Assembly (NCBI RefSeq): GCF_014195635.1
Contig: NZ_JACICC010000004.1
Coordinates: 372,001-436,000, forward strand
DNA from: Pseudochelatococcus contaminans
GTDB lineage: Bacteria > Pseudomonadota > Alphaproteobacteria > Rhizobiales > Beijerinckiaceae
Direction: 5' to 3'
Length of the DNA: 64,000 nucleotides
This document shows, piece after piece, positions 54,727 through 62,445 of this stretch. Within the stretch, counting starts at the first letter, position 1. Each line of letters begins with the position of its first letter. Below the pieces are notes generated by a model that worked only from the letters and a program-made list of their open reading frames with translations, was not told the origin of the DNA and ran no database searches. The translations under genes and the position numbers were made by a program.

Positions 54727-55752
54727 ATGAAATGGTTTGGGGGATTGGCCATTGCCGCGCTCGTGGCGCTTTCTGGACCGGCAGCGGCCCAGCAGGCACC
54801 CGCGGGCGACAAGCCGCCGGTGGAACTGCTGAACGCATCTTATGATATCGCGCGCGAGCTTTTTGCCGCGATCAACCCGGTTTTTATTGAAGAATGGAAG
54901 GCCAAAACGGGCCAGGACGTATCCATCAAGCAGTCCCACGCCGGTTCTTCGGCACAGGCACGCGCTATTCTGGAAGGTCTTCAGGCGGATGTCGTGACCT
55001 TCAACCAGGCCACCGACATACAGATTTTGCATGATCGCGGCGATCTGGTCGCCGCTGATTGGCAAGAGCGCCTGCCGAATAACGCGTCACCATTTTACTC
55101 ATTCCCCGCCTTCCTTGTGCGCGAGGGCAACCCCAAAGGCATCAAGGATTGGTCGGATCTGGCGCGCGAGGGCGTGCAGCCCATCTTCCCCAACCCCAAA
55201 ACGTCCGGCAATGCGCGCTACACGTATCTCGCCGCCTATGCAGCGCTGCTTGAGCATCACAAAGGCGATGTCGACAAGGTCCATGAAGATATCAAGCGCA
55301 TCTTCGCGAATGTCCCGGTTTTCGACACCGGAGGACGCGGCGCGACGACCTCGTTCGTGGAGCGCGGCCTCGGCGATGTGTTGATCACGTTCGAATCCGA
55401 GGTCAATGGCGTGCGCCGCGAGTATGGCGACAAGGGTTATGAGGTCGTTGTGCCGCCGGTGAGCATTCTGGCCGAATTCCCGGTGAGCGTGGTGGATAAG
55501 GTGGCGGCCACAAAGGGCACCACGGAAACCGCAAACGGCTATCTCGAATTTCTCTATAGCGAGAAGGGACAGGAAATTCTCTCCGACTTCTTCTATCGCG
55601 TGCACGATCCGGAGGTGATCGCGCGTCACAAGGATCGGTTCCCCGAAATCCGCCTGCTCAAGGTCGAGGATGTTTTCGGCGGCTGGAAAAACGTGACGGA
55701 CGAGCATTTCGCCGCCGGCAAAACGCTGGACACACTCTTCGCCCGGAAATAA
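54727..55752 (+). CDS. sulfate ABC transporter substrate-binding protein
   Basis: Periplasmic sulfate/thiosulfate-binding protein of the Sbp/CysP family, 341 residues. The signal peptide MKWFGGLAIAALVALSGPAAA ends near residue 22. The signatures are ELLNASYDIARELFAAINP, SIKQSHAGSSAQARAILEGLQADVVTFNQATDI, NPKTSGNARYTYLAAY and VFDTGGRGATTSFVERGLGDVLITFESE. The ATG at 54727 has AAAGGA about 8 bases upstream. No cysT, cysW or cysA follows; a strong terminator closes the gene, so its transporter must be encoded elsewhere. Confidence 0.93.
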   Translation: MKWFGGLAIAALVALSGPAAAQQAPAGDKPPVELLNASYDIARELFAAINPVFIEEWKAKTGQDVSIKQSHAGSSAQARAILEGLQADVVTFNQATDIQILHDRGDLVAADWQERLPNNASPFYSFPAFLVREGNPKGIKDWSDLAREGVQPIFPNPKTSGNARYTYLAAYAALLEHHKGDVDKVHEDIKRIFANVPVFDTGGRGATTSFVERGLGDVLITFESEVNGVRREYGDKGYEVVVPPVSILAEFPVSVVDKVAATKGTTETANGYLEFLYSEKGQEILSDFFYRVHDPEVIARHKDRFPEIRLLKVEDVFGGWKNVTDEHFAAGKTLDTLFARK

Positions 55753-55793
55753 CGCAGTTCCGGCGATTCTCGACATAGCCAGAATGATCCATG

Positions 55794-55828
55794 AATGGCC
55801 GCTTGCATCATGCAGGCGGCCATTTTTT
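55794..55828 (+). terminator. Rho-independent terminator after the sulfate-binding protein gene
   Basis: A long stem, AATGGCCGCTTGCAT facing ATGCAGGCGGCCATT (one mismatch), followed by a run of six T. It isolates the binding-protein gene. Confidence 0.92.
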
Positions 55829-55992
55829 ATGCTTTCACCCTGCGGTTCGGTACGCCACAAGGCATGATGCTCATCATTCAGCAAAAATAACACATTGATA
55901 AAAAGCCATAATCTCTGACACCACCTTCTACGGCGGGAGGAAGACAAATTTGGGCTTGCTTTTTTGAACTAGTCTAATTTATATTCATTCCA

Positions 55993-56139
55993 ATGAACGC
56001 GCAGAGCTATCGCAAAGCGCGGAAGGTAGACCGGAATGAGGCCAATCGGGAGGCCATTCTGATTCTGCCAGTCGAGGGGAATTCGCCTTCAGGCGTCACC
56101 CTTTCGAGCACAGATTTTGGCACTTGCCGCATTGTTTAA
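55993..56139 (+). CDS. possible small ORF (48 aa) upstream of the Cys-rich small protein
   Basis: An ATG at 55993 opens 48 codons: MNAQSYRKARKVDRNEANRE, a hydrophobic AILILPVEG patch, and an end at CRIV. The stop is 14 bases before the next gene. There is no clear ribosome site, and an AT-rich TCTAATTTATATTC lies just upstream, so the ATG may be near the transcript start. It could be a real small protein, a leader ORF, or chance. I recognise no family. Confidence 0.25.
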   Translation: MNAQSYRKARKVDRNEANREAILILPVEGNSPSGVTLSSTDFGTCRIV

Positions 56140-56153
56140 CGAGGAGATTGGTG

Positions 56154-56357
56154 ATGACCACGACTTCCTGCACCGGCTGCATTTTCTTCGACGACAGCAA
56201 CAAGCAGACCGCATCCGTGGCAAACACGGGCGTATGCCGTTTCAACCCGCCCGCACCGAAGGCTGACAGCGAGACTGTCTCCCTGTGGCCGGTCGTGACG
56301 GCTGAAGATTGGTGCGGCCACTTCACCGCCCAGCGCGTTGCCGCTCGCGCAGCATAA
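56154..56357 (+). CDS. small four-cysteine hypothetical protein
   Basis: A 67-residue protein starting at the ATG at 56154 with GAGGAG at good spacing. Cysteines fall in SCTGCIFFDD, GVCRFNPPAP and EDWCGHF: C-x2-C, a third Cys followed by R-x-N-P-P, and a C-terminal W-C-G. It resembles small proteins with a probable zinc or Fe-S site found in bacteria and phages. Function unknown. A perfect terminator follows 75 bp later, so it forms its own transcription unit, perhaps with the 48-codon ORF. Confidence 0.7.
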   Translation: MTTTSCTGCIFFDDSNKQTASVANTGVCRFNPPAPKADSETVSLWPVVTAEDWCGHFTAQRVAARAA

Positions 56358-56431
56358 TCATCAGAAAACAGATTTCTGCTGATCTGTCATAGAATTATCC
56401 CGGCTGACACAATACTCATCCGGAAATGATC

Positions 56432-56465
56432 AAAACACGGAGCATTGAATGCTCCGTGTTTTTTT
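56432..56465 (+). terminator. Rho-independent terminator
   Basis: Perfect arms AAAACACGGAGCATT and AATGCTCCGTGTTTT around a single base, followed by further T residues. It ends the transcript of the small four-cysteine protein. Confidence 0.93.
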
Positions 56466-56632
56466 GTGTCCGGCCACCCCGCAAGGTTCGAGCGTGCCCG
56501 CAAGAGTTGTGGGAAGCCAAACAATTATGTTGGCCGCAAACGTAAAAAGCGCTAATTTGGGAAAATCATATCTCTGAAGAGATAGGGTTCATTTCCGTAT
56601 GATATTCTCAGCCTCTGGAAAATGATCCTGCT

Positions 56633-56707
56633 GCGGGCGTAGTTCAGTGGTAGAACGACAGCTTCCCAAGCTGTATGTCGTGGGTTCGATTCCCATCGCC
56701 CGCTCCA
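56633..56707 (+). tRNA. tRNA-Gly(CCC), with encoded CCA
   Basis: A full cloverleaf is visible. The acceptor is GCGGGCG/CGCCCGC, the D-arm GTTC/GAAC, and the anticodon stem ACAGC/GCTGT with loop TTCCCAA (anticodon CCC). The T-arm is GTGGG/CCCAT with TTCGATT, and CCA closes it at 56705-56707. Its 3' part, from the anticodon stem on, is repeated 1282 bp downstream. Confidence 0.95.
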
Positions 56708-56801
56708 AAATCTCCAAAGATATCAATCCGGTATCGTCCCTTGCGATGGATGACAATATCCGTGAATCGGGAACAAACGGCGTCCGTACGTGCCCTTCGC
56801 C
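56659..56801 (+). repeat. direct repeat A: tRNA-Gly 3' half plus downstream DNA (attachment-site-like)
   Basis: 143 bp starting in the tRNA anticodon stem align without gaps to 57941-58083, with about 24 mismatches by eye. Identity is nearly complete inside the tRNA and patchy after it. A tRNA 3' end repeated in direct orientation is the classic footprint of site-specific integration. Confidence 0.8.
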
Positions 56802-56997
56802 TGTGACGAACACCCGTGGACCATGAAAACGGATGGATTGGGCATAGCTCAGTTCCTCCCGTACAAAATCAGCCCAATAGCCCCTGTGATGAGGGCAAGG
56901 CCCGCCCCACAAAAACTCCACCTGAAAAGAGAGGCTCGCAGATACCCCTTGCTGCATGCAAGGATTTTCCTTACATAGTGAGCGGGAGGGTATCGCC

Positions 56998-57216
56998 ATG
57001 ATCACCAGCAAGCTCACGAGCAAGGCACAGACGACAATCCCGCAGGCTGTACGGTCCGCCCTGCAACTCAAAGAGGGCGATGAGATCGCCTATGCAATCG
57101 AGGATGGGCGTGTTGTGCTGACGCGAGCCAGGCCCGCACCTGTGGTGGATGACCCCTTCGCCACTTTCACCGAGTGGGACAGCGAAGCGGATCGGAAAGC
57201 CTATGCCGACCTTTGA
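56998..57216 (+). CDS. AbrB/MazE-type antitoxin
   Basis: A 72-residue protein with an N-terminal SpoVT-AbrB swapped-hairpin domain: MITSKLTSKAQTTIPQAVRSALQLKEGDEIAYAIEDGRVVLTRA. A C-terminal acidic segment (DDPFATFTEWDSEADRKAYADL) probably binds the toxin. The ATG at 56998 has GGGAGGG upstream. It overlaps the toxin start by 14 bp. Antitoxins of this type bind and repress their own promoter. It lies between the two tRNA-Gly repeats. Confidence 0.9.
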   Translation: MITSKLTSKAQTTIPQAVRSALQLKEGDEIAYAIEDGRVVLTRARPAPVVDDPFATFTEWDSEADRKAYADL

Positions 57217-57553
57217 ACAGGGCGACGTGATCCGCATCCCCTTCCCTTATACCGACCGCGATACCCGCCAGCGTCGCCCCGCATTGGTTGTCTCAGCAGG
57301 TGCGACCGGAGAGGATGCGCGGCTCCTCTGGGTCGTCATGATCACCTCGGCCAATAACCAACCATGGACTGGCGATGTTGCCATACCTGACCATGAAGCC
57401 GTCGGGCTACCCGCCCCATCTGTCATCCGCTCCGTGAAGATCGCAACCATCGAGACAAGGCATGCAGAACAACTGGGCAAGGCGGAAACCACCACATGCG
57501 ATGCGGTTCTGCGACAAATCCGGGCCTTTATTAACAGGACCGGCGGTCACTAA
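57203..57553 (+). CDS. PemK/MazF family toxin
   Basis: A 116-residue protein of the MazF/PemK endoribonuclease fold: FEQGDVIRIPFPYTDRDTRQRRPALVVSAG, VVMITSANNQPWTGDVAIPD, SVIRSVKIATIETRHAEQLGK. It would cut mRNA when not bound by the adjacent antitoxin. It starts at the ATG at 57203, inside the antitoxin's last codons. An in-frame upstream extension to 57149 overlaps the antitoxin and is unlikely. Confidence 0.9.
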   Translation: MPTFEQGDVIRIPFPYTDRDTRQRRPALVVSAGATGEDARLLWVVMITSANNQPWTGDVAIPDHEAVGLPAPSVIRSVKIATIETRHAEQLGKAETTTCDAVLRQIRAFINRTGGH

Positions 57554-57707
57554 TCAGCCCCCAAGCCCAAAGACCAACAACGAAAATCCCCGTCCGTGGC
57601 CTTATTCACTTCTGCATCGATGATGCCCAAGAGATGCTGGAGCAGCAGTTTTCATGTAGCGCCCCTCACGATATATGATCTCAAGTAATAGACTGGAGCT
57701 ATTTAAA

Positions 57708-57887
57708 ATGACGCATTGGACAGATTATTTCCCGATAATCCTATTGCCGTTCAAGATTATCGTTGTAGGCATTTGCATGTTCTTCGCCATCAAGTGGCAT
57801 TACGATCAAGATCAGATAAAAAAAAGACAATCAGCGGACAGCAAAAGTCCGCCCGACAACACCCCCACCCCCGAGAATAAGGAATGA
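57708..57887 (+). CDS. small single-span membrane protein
   Basis: A 59-residue protein with one hydrophobic span (about residues 8-28: FPIILLPFKIIVVGICMFFAI) and a charged tail ending PDNTPTPENKE. TGGAG lies 9 bases before the ATG at 57708. Its base composition is more AT-rich than the flanks. An ATGA overlap at its stop opens a further 14-codon frame that ends at 57928, just before repeat B, perhaps the remains of another gene. No family recognised; it may be cargo of the tRNA-bounded element. Confidence 0.55.
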   Translation: MTHWTDYFPIILLPFKIIVVGICMFFAIKWHYDQDQIKKRQSADSKSPPDNTPTPENKE

Positions 57888-57940
57888 GCGAACCAGAACC
57901 CGATACGCAAACCCCGGAAAGGAAATAGCCCTACGCCCAC

Positions 57941-58083
57941 CAGCTTCCCAAGCTGTATGTCGTGGGCTCGATTCCCATCGCCCGTCCCCAAATTTCCTTT
58001 ATTATCAATCTAGTATTATCACCTGCGGTGGATGACAATATCCGCAAACCGGGAATAAATGGCGTCCATGCGTGCCTTTCGCC
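57941..58083 (+). repeat. direct repeat B: displaced tRNA-Gly 3' half plus flank
   Basis: Ungapped partner of 56659-56801. It contains CAGC-TTCCCAA-GCTG and the T-arm of tRNA-Gly, but no 5' half. The acceptor end is mutated (CGCCCGTCCCC), so it is not a functional tRNA. It abuts the 3' end of the GNAT gene and probably marks the original chromosome junction. Confidence 0.8.
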
Positions 58084-58104
58084 GCAGAAAGTCCCGAAGC
58101 AGGC

Positions 58105-58623
58105 TCATGGCATGCTGTCTTCAAAAACATATTGCAGCAGAGTCAGATCAAGCCAGCGGCCGAATTTCGTACCCATTTCTCGGCAGTATCCTGCATCCTG
58201 GAAGCCAAACTGCCGATGCAGTGCCAGCGATGCCTCATTGCCTGATTCGATGGCGGCCATCATTACATGCCGCCCCTGTCCCCTTGCCTCATCGATAAGT
58301 CGCGCGAGAAGAAGCCGCCCGATCCCAAGGCGCTGATGATCCGGGTGAACGTAAATCGAATGCTCGACCGTGTGACGATAACCGTCGAACGATCGCCACT
58401 CTCCAAACGACGCATACCCGTAAATACTGCCCTGCTCTGCCGCACCTTCAGGCACTGCGACAAGCACAGGAAAACCGCTGGCCTGCCGAGCAGCAAGCCA
58501 CGTTAAACGATTGTCTTCAGTGACGGGATTCTCTTTCCAGATCGCGGTCGTATGAATAACAGCGTGGTTGAAAATCGCGGTAATACCAGCGATATCAGCT
58601 TGTGTCGCGGACCTGACAAGCAT
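58105..58623 (-). CDS. GNAT family N-acetyltransferase (phosphinothricin/methionine-derivative type)
   Basis: A 172-residue acetyl-CoA-dependent transferase. It begins MLVRSATQADIAGITAIFNHAVIHTTAIWKENP. The acetyl-CoA loop is HPDHQRLGIGRLLLARLIDEARGQG, followed by ESGNEASLALHRQFGFQDAGYCREMGTKFGRWLDLTLLQY. These are marks of the PAT/MddA/MnaT group, which acetylates phosphinothricin, methionine sulfoximine or related amines. True substrate unknown. Confidence 0.9.
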   Translation of the reverse strand: MLVRSATQADIAGITAIFNHAVIHTTAIWKENPVTEDNRLTWLAARQASGFPVLVAVPEGAAEQGSIYGYASFGEWRSFDGYRHTVEHSIYVHPDHQRLGIGRLLLARLIDEARGQGRHVMMAAIESGNEASLALHRQFGFQDAGYCREMGTKFGRWLDLTLLQYVFEDSMP

Positions 58624-58847
58624 TCAACGTCCTCATTGGCGGCAAAATAGGCGATCAGGAACGCATGCTCCTATTTTGCAGAACACCTGCAACCAAGAAC
58701 ACAAGGCATGCAAGAAAAATTATGGGATCAGGCTGCCCAGGTCAGGATATAGATCAAGACAGCATATAAACAGGGTGCGGATGGGATGCAAAACCTAGAA
58801 CCGCACACGCAAGCAGGGTTGGTGTGGCGGCTGCTTGCAAATAAATA

Positions 58848-58932
58848 TGGTGCGGGTGGTCGGAATCGAACCGACACTCCTTGCGGAACCGGATTTTGAG
58901 TCCGGCGCGTCTACCAGTTCCACCACACCCGC
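58848..58932 (-). tRNA. tRNA-Leu(CAA), with encoded CCA
   Basis: On the minus strand the gene starts GCGGGTGTGG and ends CCACCCGCACCA. The anticodon loop is CTCAAAA (anticodon CAA) in the stem CCGGA/TCCGG. The long variable arm and the TTCGATT T-loop fit a leucine tRNA. Confidence 0.95.
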
Positions 58933-59270
58933 CCGTGCCTGTCATTGCCTGACAAGCAACAGTTTACCGCTCCAAGAACGGCGAGAACCAGAATTTTTCT
59001 ATTGCCACATCTCAAAGGGAAAAGTCCAGCCCCTTCCGCAACTCTCCACACGGTATTTGCGAACGCGTTTGCGGATTCACAAACAGAGGAGACGCATGAA
59101 GAGCGGGCGCGTATCCAATCCATACCGTTGAAAGACATGTAATATCAATAGGATGAAAATATCACGCTCTTCAGTTTCATGCGAAACTGCTATAAGCTGC
59201 GATGTGCGACACACCCTTGCATTTTGAGTGTCTTGGGCTGAAAGTGCGTGCGTTCATGGGAGGAACGTTC

Positions 59271-59981
59271 ATGGCAATCAATAAAGTCTATCCTGACGCG
59301 CGGGCTGCTCTCGATGGCGTTCTGCGGGATGGAATCACCATCATGGCCGGGGGATTCGGCCTGTGCGGCATCCCGGAAAAACTCATCGACGCGATCGCCG
59401 AAAGCGGTGTCAAGGATCTGACCGTTATCTCAAACAATTGCGGCATCGACGGCGCCGGCCTCGGCAAACTGCTTGAGCGTGGACAGATCCGCAAGATGAT
59501 CTCATCCTACGTGGGAGAGAACAAACTGTTCGCGGAGCAGTATCTTTCAGGCAAGCTCGAACTGGAATTCAATCCGCAAGGGACGCTGGCCGAGCGCATT
59601 CGGGCCGGGGGCGCCGGCATTCCGGCGTTTTTCACCAAAACAGGCGTCGGGACGCTGGTAGCAGAGGGCAAGGATTTGCGCGAGTTTGACGGTGAGACAT
59701 ACGTCATGGAACGCGCGCTGAAGGCCGATCTTGCGATCATCAAGGCGCATAAGGGCGACACCGAAGGCAATCTCATTTTCAACAAGACCGCTCGCAACTT
59801 CAACCCTGAAATGGCGACGGCCGCAGACGTGACCGTCGTGGAAGTTGAGGAACTGGTCGATGTCGGCGGGATTGACCCCGATGCCATCCACACGCCAGGC
59901 ATTTTCGTGGCGCGGATCGTACAGGGCAATGATTACGAGAAGCGCATCGAGCAACGCACGACGCGCCCGGCCGTCGCATAG
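59271..59981 (+). CDS. scoA: 3-oxoacid CoA-transferase subunit A
   Basis: First subunit of succinyl-CoA:3-ketoacid CoA-transferase, which activates acetoacetate; cytoplasmic, 236 residues. Signatures are TIMAGGFGLCGIPEKLIDAI, VISNNCGIDGAGLGKLL, ISSYVGENKLFAEQYLSGKLELEFNPQGTLAERIRAGGAGIPAFFT and GNLIFNKTARNFNPEMATAADVTVVE. The ATG at 59271 has GGGAGGAAC upstream. Subunit B follows after 99 bp. Confidence 0.94.
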   Translation: MAINKVYPDARAALDGVLRDGITIMAGGFGLCGIPEKLIDAIAESGVKDLTVISNNCGIDGAGLGKLLERGQIRKMISSYVGENKLFAEQYLSGKLELEFNPQGTLAERIRAGGAGIPAFFTKTGVGTLVAEGKDLREFDGETYVMERALKADLAIIKAHKGDTEGNLIFNKTARNFNPEMATAADVTVVEVEELVDVGGIDPDAIHTPGIFVARIVQGNDYEKRIEQRTTRPAVA

Positions 59982-60080
59982 AGAACCAACACTCCGAGCA
60001 TCGAAAAACACTGTATATCAATAAGCTACAGAGCTTTCACGTTTCATCGGAACGTCGAAGCACTGTCAGGGAGAGAAGCA

Positions 60081-60725
60081 ATGGCCTGGACACGTGAACA
60101 GATGGCGGCCCGTGCCGCACGCGAACTTGAGGACGGGTTTTACGTCAACCTCGGCATAGGAATCCCGACGCTGGTGGCTAACTACATTCCGGAGGGTGTA
60201 ACCGTCACCCTGCAAAGCGAGAACGGCATGCTCGGTATGGGTCCATTCCCCTTCCATGGCGAGGAAGACCCGGACCTTATCAACGCCGGCAAACAGACGA
60301 TAACCGCCCTGCCCCATTCGAGTTTTTTCAGCTCGGCAGCCAGTTTCGCCATGATCCGCGGCGGTCATATAGACCTGTCCATTCTGGGCGCCATGCAGGT
60401 GTCTCGCAAGGGAGATCTCGCCAACTGGATGATTCCGGGGAAGATGGTAAAAGGCATGGGCGGCGCCATGGACCTCGTCGCCGGCGTCAAACGCGTGGTT
60501 GTGGTCATGGAGCACACTGCACGCGGCGAGCCCAAAATCCTTGAAGAATGCGACCTGCCCCTTACCGGCAAGGGAGTCGTCGACCTGATCATCACGGATC
60601 TGGCAGTGTTCGAGGTCAACGACAATGGCCTGAAGCTGATTGAACTTGCGGACGGCGTCACGCTTGACGACGTGAAGGCCGGCACAGCCGCATCCTTCGA
60701 GGTCGCCGAGAACCTCGCAGCATAA
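60081..60725 (+). CDS. scoB: 3-oxoacid CoA-transferase subunit B
   Basis: Second subunit of the CoA-transferase, 214 residues. The catalytic glutamate is Glu47 in [35 protein letters not shown] lies upstream of it, then [45 protein letters not shown], the family signature. A GGGAGAG site precedes the ATG at 60081. A GC-rich hairpin follows. Confidence 0.95.
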   Translation: MAWTREQMAARAARELEDGFYVNLGIGIPTLVANYIPEGVTVTLQSENGMLGMGPFPFHGEEDPDLINAGKQTITALPHSSFFSSAASFAMIRGGHIDLSILGAMQVSRKGDLANWMIPGKMVKGMGGAMDLVAGVKRVVVVMEHTARGEPKILEECDLPLTGKGVVDLIITDLAVFEVNDNGLKLIELADGVTLDDVKAGTAASFEVAENLAA

Positions 60726-60729
60726 CACC

Positions 60730-60761
60730 GCGCCGGGGTGCATCGCTGTGTGCCCCGGCGC
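60730..60761. terminator. GC-rich hairpin between convergent scoB and yqhA
   Basis: Arms GCGCCGGGG and CCCCGGCGC separated by 14 bases, directly after the scoB stop and 16 bp before the end of the convergent gene. There is no T-run, so termination efficiency is uncertain. Confidence 0.5.
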
Positions 60762-60776
60762 CATCACGGCTACGGT

Positions 60777-61277
60777 TCAATGCTCATCTTTGCCGTAGGA
60801 TATTTTCTCCGTCAGCGCCAAAAGCGGGCCGGTGATGATGAAAACAAGATGCAAAATAACCATCCATATCAGCTCCCTGTTGGTGAACTGACTGACATCC
60901 ATAAAGTTCTTCAATAGCTGAATAGACGAAATCGCGACGATGGATGACATCAGCTTCAACTTGAGGCCGGTAAAGTCAATCTGTCCCATCCATTCCGGCC
61001 AGTCATTCTTCTCACCGCTGGTAACGGCGGAGACAAAATTCTTGTAACCGGAGAAAATAACGATCACGACCAGCGCCGCGATAAAGGCAAGGTCAACAAG
61101 TGTCAGCACGCGCAAGACGACATAAGAGGGGCTGGCCGTAAAAACCAGCGGCAGAAAATCGAACAACTCCTTGATCGTCGTGATCAGCATGGCGACCAGC
61201 GCGGCAAACAGCGCCAGATAAAACGGCACCAGCAGCCATCGGCTTGAAAACAGCAAACGCTTTACGATCAATTCCAC
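60777..61277 (-). CDS. YqhA family (TIGR00645-type) inner-membrane protein
   Basis: A 166-residue protein with three to four hydrophobic spans. LLFSSRWLLVPFYLALFAALV at the N-terminus, then VLTLVDLAFIAALVVIVIFSGYKNFVS and WPEWMGQIDFTGLKLKLMSSIVAISSIQLLKNFM identify the YqhA/UPF0114 family. Function unknown. The start at 61277 fits the family's beginning. Confidence 0.9.
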   Translation of the reverse strand: MELIVKRLLFSSRWLLVPFYLALFAALVAMLITTIKELFDFLPLVFTASPSYVVLRVLTLVDLAFIAALVVIVIFSGYKNFVSAVTSGEKNDWPEWMGQIDFTGLKLKLMSSIVAISSIQLLKNFMDVSQFTNRELIWMVILHLVFIITGPLLALTEKISYGKDEH

Positions 61278-61679
61278 GATAAGGCCCCCGGCTGTGAATT
61301 ACAGGCAAGACGTGACCTTAAGCATTGTCTGGATAAAATGCATGATATCAAATATATCTATGCAACACATTCACGCTATTTATCTACGAAGGAAAGCCCT
61401 ATTAGAGATAATATAGAAAGGCATGCAGGCCTGAGAGAGATTATTTAAATTTCAGGGGCGTTTACAAGAATTCCATATCGAAAGAGCGCCAAATAGATTT
61501 GATGCAAATTTCCCAGCTATAAAGTAAAATGCACGGGATGTAGATCGCATCTCTACTTGGCTATGGGTAGCTTTACACAATTCCGACGTTGCATTGGGAT
61601 ATCAGATCCCCACTTAGTTGACCAAACTGGCTGACTGACCGGCTGGCTGGCTGACTGACTGACTTGGGAAGGGTGAGAC
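61278..61679. other. divergent intergenic region, AT-rich, with tetranucleotide repeat
   Basis: About 400 bp between divergent yqhA and marC2. It is AT-rich over 61330-61540 and then holds a 4-bp tandem repeat (61627-61662) just upstream of the marC2 ribosome site. No coding sequence is convincing. Confidence 0.6.
61627..61662. repeat. tetranucleotide tandem repeat (CTGG/CTGA)n
   Basis: Nine 4-base units in perfect register: CTGG, CTGA, CTGA, CCGG, CTGG, CTGG, CTGA, CTGA, CTGA. The repeat ends 17 bp before the GTG start of the second marC gene, within its likely 5' untranslated leader. Confidence 0.85.
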
Positions 61680-62342
61680 GTGGAAATTTTAGTAGAGTCA
61701 TCGAAATACATAGCGATTGTCGTCGTCAGTCTTCTGCCTATCATGAACCCGCTTGCCACGATCCCTCTGTTCATGTCCCTGACCCGCGGTATGTCACAGC
61801 CACACAAGCGCGTTCAGGCAAAAAAGGCATGCATCTACGCCTTTTTCATATTGGCGACATTTCTTGTGCTCGGTAACGTTATCATCGCTCTGTTTGGTAT
61901 TTCCTTGCCCGGCATTCGGATCGCAGGCGGCATCATCGTTATGATACTGGCCTTACGAATGATTTTCTCAGGCGAAGACAGCGCGTCAAACGTCGATGCC
62001 GCCCCCTCCCAGATCAAACGTGCCGACATTGACTATTCATTTTCGCCGCTCGCAATGCCCGGCCTTTCAGGACCGGGCTCGATTGCCATCGTGATGGGTC
62101 TCGGTGCTGCCATTCCGGAAAACAATGAAATCGGCGGTTATGCCGTTGTCCTTGCCGGTATAGCGATCACCAGCGCAATCTCCTACATCGCGCTCTACTC
62201 ATCGGGTTTTATCGAAAAACTTCTCGGTACGCACGGAATACAAGCCGTCACAAAAATCATGGGCTTTTTGCTGACCTGCGTCGCCGTGCAGTTTCTTGCG
62301 TCAGGCATTCGGGATTTTTACGTCGAATTCACAAAAATATAG
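61680..62342 (+). CDS. MarC family integral membrane protein (second paralogue)
   Basis: A 220-residue protein with about six hydrophobic spans. MarC signatures are VVVSLLPIMNPLATIPLFMSLTRG and FSPLAMPGLSGPGSIAIVMGLGA. It starts with the GTG at 61680 after GGGAAGGGTGA. It differs clearly from the paralogue at 14861-15499, resembling the E. coli YhgN/MarC group. The DosC-like gene follows about 100 bp downstream on the same strand. Confidence 0.88.
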   Translation: MEILVESSKYIAIVVVSLLPIMNPLATIPLFMSLTRGMSQPHKRVQAKKACIYAFFILATFLVLGNVIIALFGISLPGIRIAGGIIVMILALRMIFSGEDSASNVDAAPSQIKRADIDYSFSPLAMPGLSGPGSIAIVMGLGAAIPENNEIGGYAVVLAGIAITSAISYIALYSSGFIEKLLGTHGIQAVTKIMGFLLTCVAVQFLASGIRDFYVEFTKI

Positions 62343-62445
62343 CCATAAGGTATTTATAAAACCAATAAAAATAATATCTAGTCATACATATTTGTTTTAT
62401 ATAAACAAAATGTTTAACTCGATAAATAACAGACAGACCTTCGGG

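Noticed and set aside
56589-57071. 160-codon minus-strand frame over tRNA-Gly
   Set aside because: It covers the tRNA gene and the antitoxin start in antisense; translation contains common false-annotation text of tRNA-overlapping frames and no domain.
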